Shown piece by piece: positions 6,228-7,448 of a stretch of DNA of 7,448 bases. This stretch comes from Acidobacteriota bacterium. GTDB taxonomy: Bacteria; Acidobacteriota; Vicinamibacteria; Vicinamibacterales; UBA2999. The translations under genes were made by a program, and so were the position numbers. The stretch is taken from positions 1 through 7,448 of the forward strand of contig JABFRY010000335.1 in the NCBI GenBank assembly GCA_013140955.1, in the 5' to 3' direction. Position 1 is the first letter of the stretch. Each line of letters begins with the position of its first letter. The notes beneath the pieces were generated by a model. The model was not told where the DNA came from. It worked only from the letters and a program-made list of their open reading frames with translations, and did no database searches.

Positions 6228-7026
6228 AACCCTCCGCATGCGCCACGACGAGCACTACGTCGAGGCGCTCGCGGCCTCGGCTGCCGACCCGGTCGGCCGC
6301 CTGGTCCCGATCGATATGCTGGACCCCAATCCGAACCAGCCCCGTCAGGTCATGGGCGACCTCTCGGAGCTGATGGCATCGGTGGGCGAAAAGGGCATTA
6401 TCGAGCCCCTGGTGGTGCGGCAGCTTGCCGGCCGGTACCAGATCATCGCGGGTGAGCGCCGCTATCACGCCGCCGTGCAGGTTGGCCTTCGCGAACTGCC
6501 CGTGATCGTGCGCGAGTGCTCCGACGAAGAGGTCATGGAGCTGGCCCTCGTCGAGAACCTCCAGCGCAAAGACCTCACGGCGTTCGAAGAGGCCGAGGCC
6601 CTTCAGCAGCTCGCGCAGCGCCGCGGCTATACCCACGAGGATCTGTCGCGCAAGCTCGGGAAGTCGAGGACGGCCATCACCGAGTCTCTGAGCCTCGCGC
6701 ACATGCCGGAGGACGTCCGAAACCTCTGCCGGCTGGCAGATATCACCTCGAAGTCCACCTTGCTGCAGATCGTCCGGCAGCAGGACCCGGCACGGATGAT
6801 GGCTCTCGTCGAGCGCCTGACGACACAGGGCAGCGTCACCCGCCAGGACGTCCGGAAGGAAACGACGCGCCCTGAGGCCGGCAGACCCAAGCCCTTCGTC
6901 TTCGCGTTCAAGCCCGAGACGAAGCGGTTCAGCCTCAAGATGAGTTTCAGCAAGTCAAAGGTCGAGCGGAGCGAGATCATCGCCGCCCTCGAGGACATCA
7001 TCCGCGAACTCCGCGAGAGCCGGTAG
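6205..7026 (+). CDS. parB: ParB family chromosome-partition protein (CTPase fold, divergent C-terminus)
   Basis: A 273-residue protein. The N-terminal ParB/Srx domain (about 33-130) carries NPNQPR (42-47), GERRYHAA (83-90) and ENLQRKDL (117-124). The GERR and ENLQR motifs bind CTP in known ParB clamps. The helix-turn-helix region (about 140-175) includes GKSRTAITESLSL (152-164), close to the parS-reading helix of ordinary ParB. After a linker, the last 45 residues (FVFAFKPETKRFSLKMSF, then a charged helix) have a strand-strand-helix look but lack the usual zipper wording. The start is GTG at 6205, with GAGGAGG (6189-6195) 9 bp upstream inside parA. A GTG at 6187 is in frame, but that Shine-Dalgarno lies after it. 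It overlaps parA by 23 bp, so translation is probably coupled. It would bind parS and stimulate ParA. Confidence 0.93.
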   Translation: MSKRGLPETLRMRHDEHYVEALAASAADPVGRLVPIDMLDPNPNQPRQVMGDLSELMASVGEKGIIEPLVVRQLAGRYQIIAGERRYHAAVQVGLRELPVIVRECSDEEVMELALVENLQRKDLTAFEEAEALQQLAQRRGYTHEDLSRKLGKSRTAITESLSLAHMPEDVRNLCRLADITSKSTLLQIVRQQDPARMMALVERLTTQGSVTRQDVRKETTRPEAGRPKPFVFAFKPETKRFSLKMSFSKSKVERSEIIAALEDIIRELRESR

Positions 7027-7389
7027 GCACCCTCCGGGGTTGTCGGACCGGCCACCGGCCGCCACGCCGGCCGTGCGGACCCTGCATCCCGGCGCGTCGC
7101 CGGGCCAGGTCGCAGGCCGCGACCGCGCCTCATCCCCCAGCGGCGGCAGCGCGCCACGCGCGCAGACTCCGCCAGCCACGGATGCGGTCCTGGTATTCGC
7201 CAGGCACCTTTCGAGACCGTATCGTGCACGAAGTCTCGATGATGGCCGATGCACCCGCCAGAAACCCCGATGCTTTCGTCGGCGAGGGCAGCCCGATACG
7301 AGGCATGCCATTCGAGGTCGCGCCCCGAGCGCCACGAGTGCGGACCGGACCAAGCGGACCAAACCAGACTACCCGGAGCGTTTGGTTAA

Positions 7390-7405
7390 CATAACGCTGA
7401 TTATG
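7390..7405. repeat. Short AT-rich inverted repeat
   Basis: CATAA (7390-7394) and TTATG (7401-7405) flank a 6-base centre. It lies in the AT-rich patch and just after GTTAAC. It is short enough to be chance; it could be an operator for a gene beyond the window. Confidence 0.3.
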
Positions 7406-7437
7406 CGACCCTGATGAAAAGGCCAATAAACAGGGGC

Positions 7438-7446
7438 TGTGGATGA
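7438..7446 (-). promoter_or_regulatory. DnaA-box-like nonamer
   Basis: TGTGGATGA on the plus strand reads TCATCCACA on the minus strand, one mismatch from the DnaA box TTATCCACA. It is a single site at the window edge. It gains a little weight from the neighbouring parAB and the local AT-richness. Confidence 0.3.
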
Positions 7447-7448
7447 AT

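Larger units (their letters stand above)
7027..7448. other. Intergenic stretch with no supported gene
   Basis: 422 bp after parB. The first 350 bp are GC-rich with scattered short inverted repeats, such as the GGCC-rich cluster at about 7050-7075, but no T-run, so no clear terminator. Open frames here lack a Shine-Dalgarno, family motifs and convincing codon use. From about 7380 the sequence becomes clearly more AT-rich, with a small CATAA/TTATG inverted repeat and a DnaA-box-like nonamer at the edge. That looks like regulatory or origin-flanking DNA, not a gene. Confidence 0.6.

Noticed and set aside
7182..7394. A 70-codon open frame on the plus strand after parB, with inner ATG codons at 7239 and 7242
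   Set aside because: There is no Shine-Dalgarno, no recognisable domain and indifferent codon use; overlapping frames of similar length exist on both strands here.
7386..7414. A plus-strand promoter beginning with TTAACA
   Set aside because: The -35-like hexamer is good, but no acceptable -10 box lies at 16-18 bp.

Overview
This window looks like a high-GC bacterial chromosome segment. Its best match from memory is Acidobacteriota, possibly the Vicinamibacteria. That placement rests on the style of the TolA/TonB-like N-terminus, the ParB-like tail and the gene order; it is an inference, not a search result. All recognised genes are housekeeping genes, and I see no insertion sequence, prophage, CRISPR array, tRNA or rRNA.

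Left part (1-1640, minus strand): a Tol-Pal type operon read right to left. It runs tolQ (812-1558), tolR (337-795) and the first 94 codons of a TolA/TonB-like energy transducer (1-282), which leaves the window. The first two proteins form the inner-membrane proton channel that energises the third, which reaches across the periplasm. A TTGACA-17 bp-TACCCT promoter lies just upstream, and a strong Shine-Dalgarno sequence points to a TTG start for tolQ.

Middle part (1670-5253, plus strand): recN (DNA repair, SMC-like ATPase), miaB (tRNA methylthiotransferase) and a DUF151/bifunctional-nuclease family gene. They are packed tightly: recN and miaB overlap by 8 bp, and 31 bp separate miaB from the third gene. 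They are probably co-transcribed, divergently from the tol operon.

The 203-bp gap 5254-5456 is the most interesting non-coding stretch. It holds two long perfect palindromes that share a 16-bp core (TGTCGGCCGGCCGACA), with centres 71 bp apart. After them comes a near-consensus sigma-70 promoter (TTGACA-17-TAGAAT) for parA.

Right part (5457-7026): parA and a ParB-family gene, overlapping by 23 bp, form a chromosome-type partition operon. The last 422 bp (7027-7448) contain no gene I can support. They end in a more AT-rich patch with a DnaA-box-like nonamer, which leaves open, without proving it, that an origin region lies just beyond.
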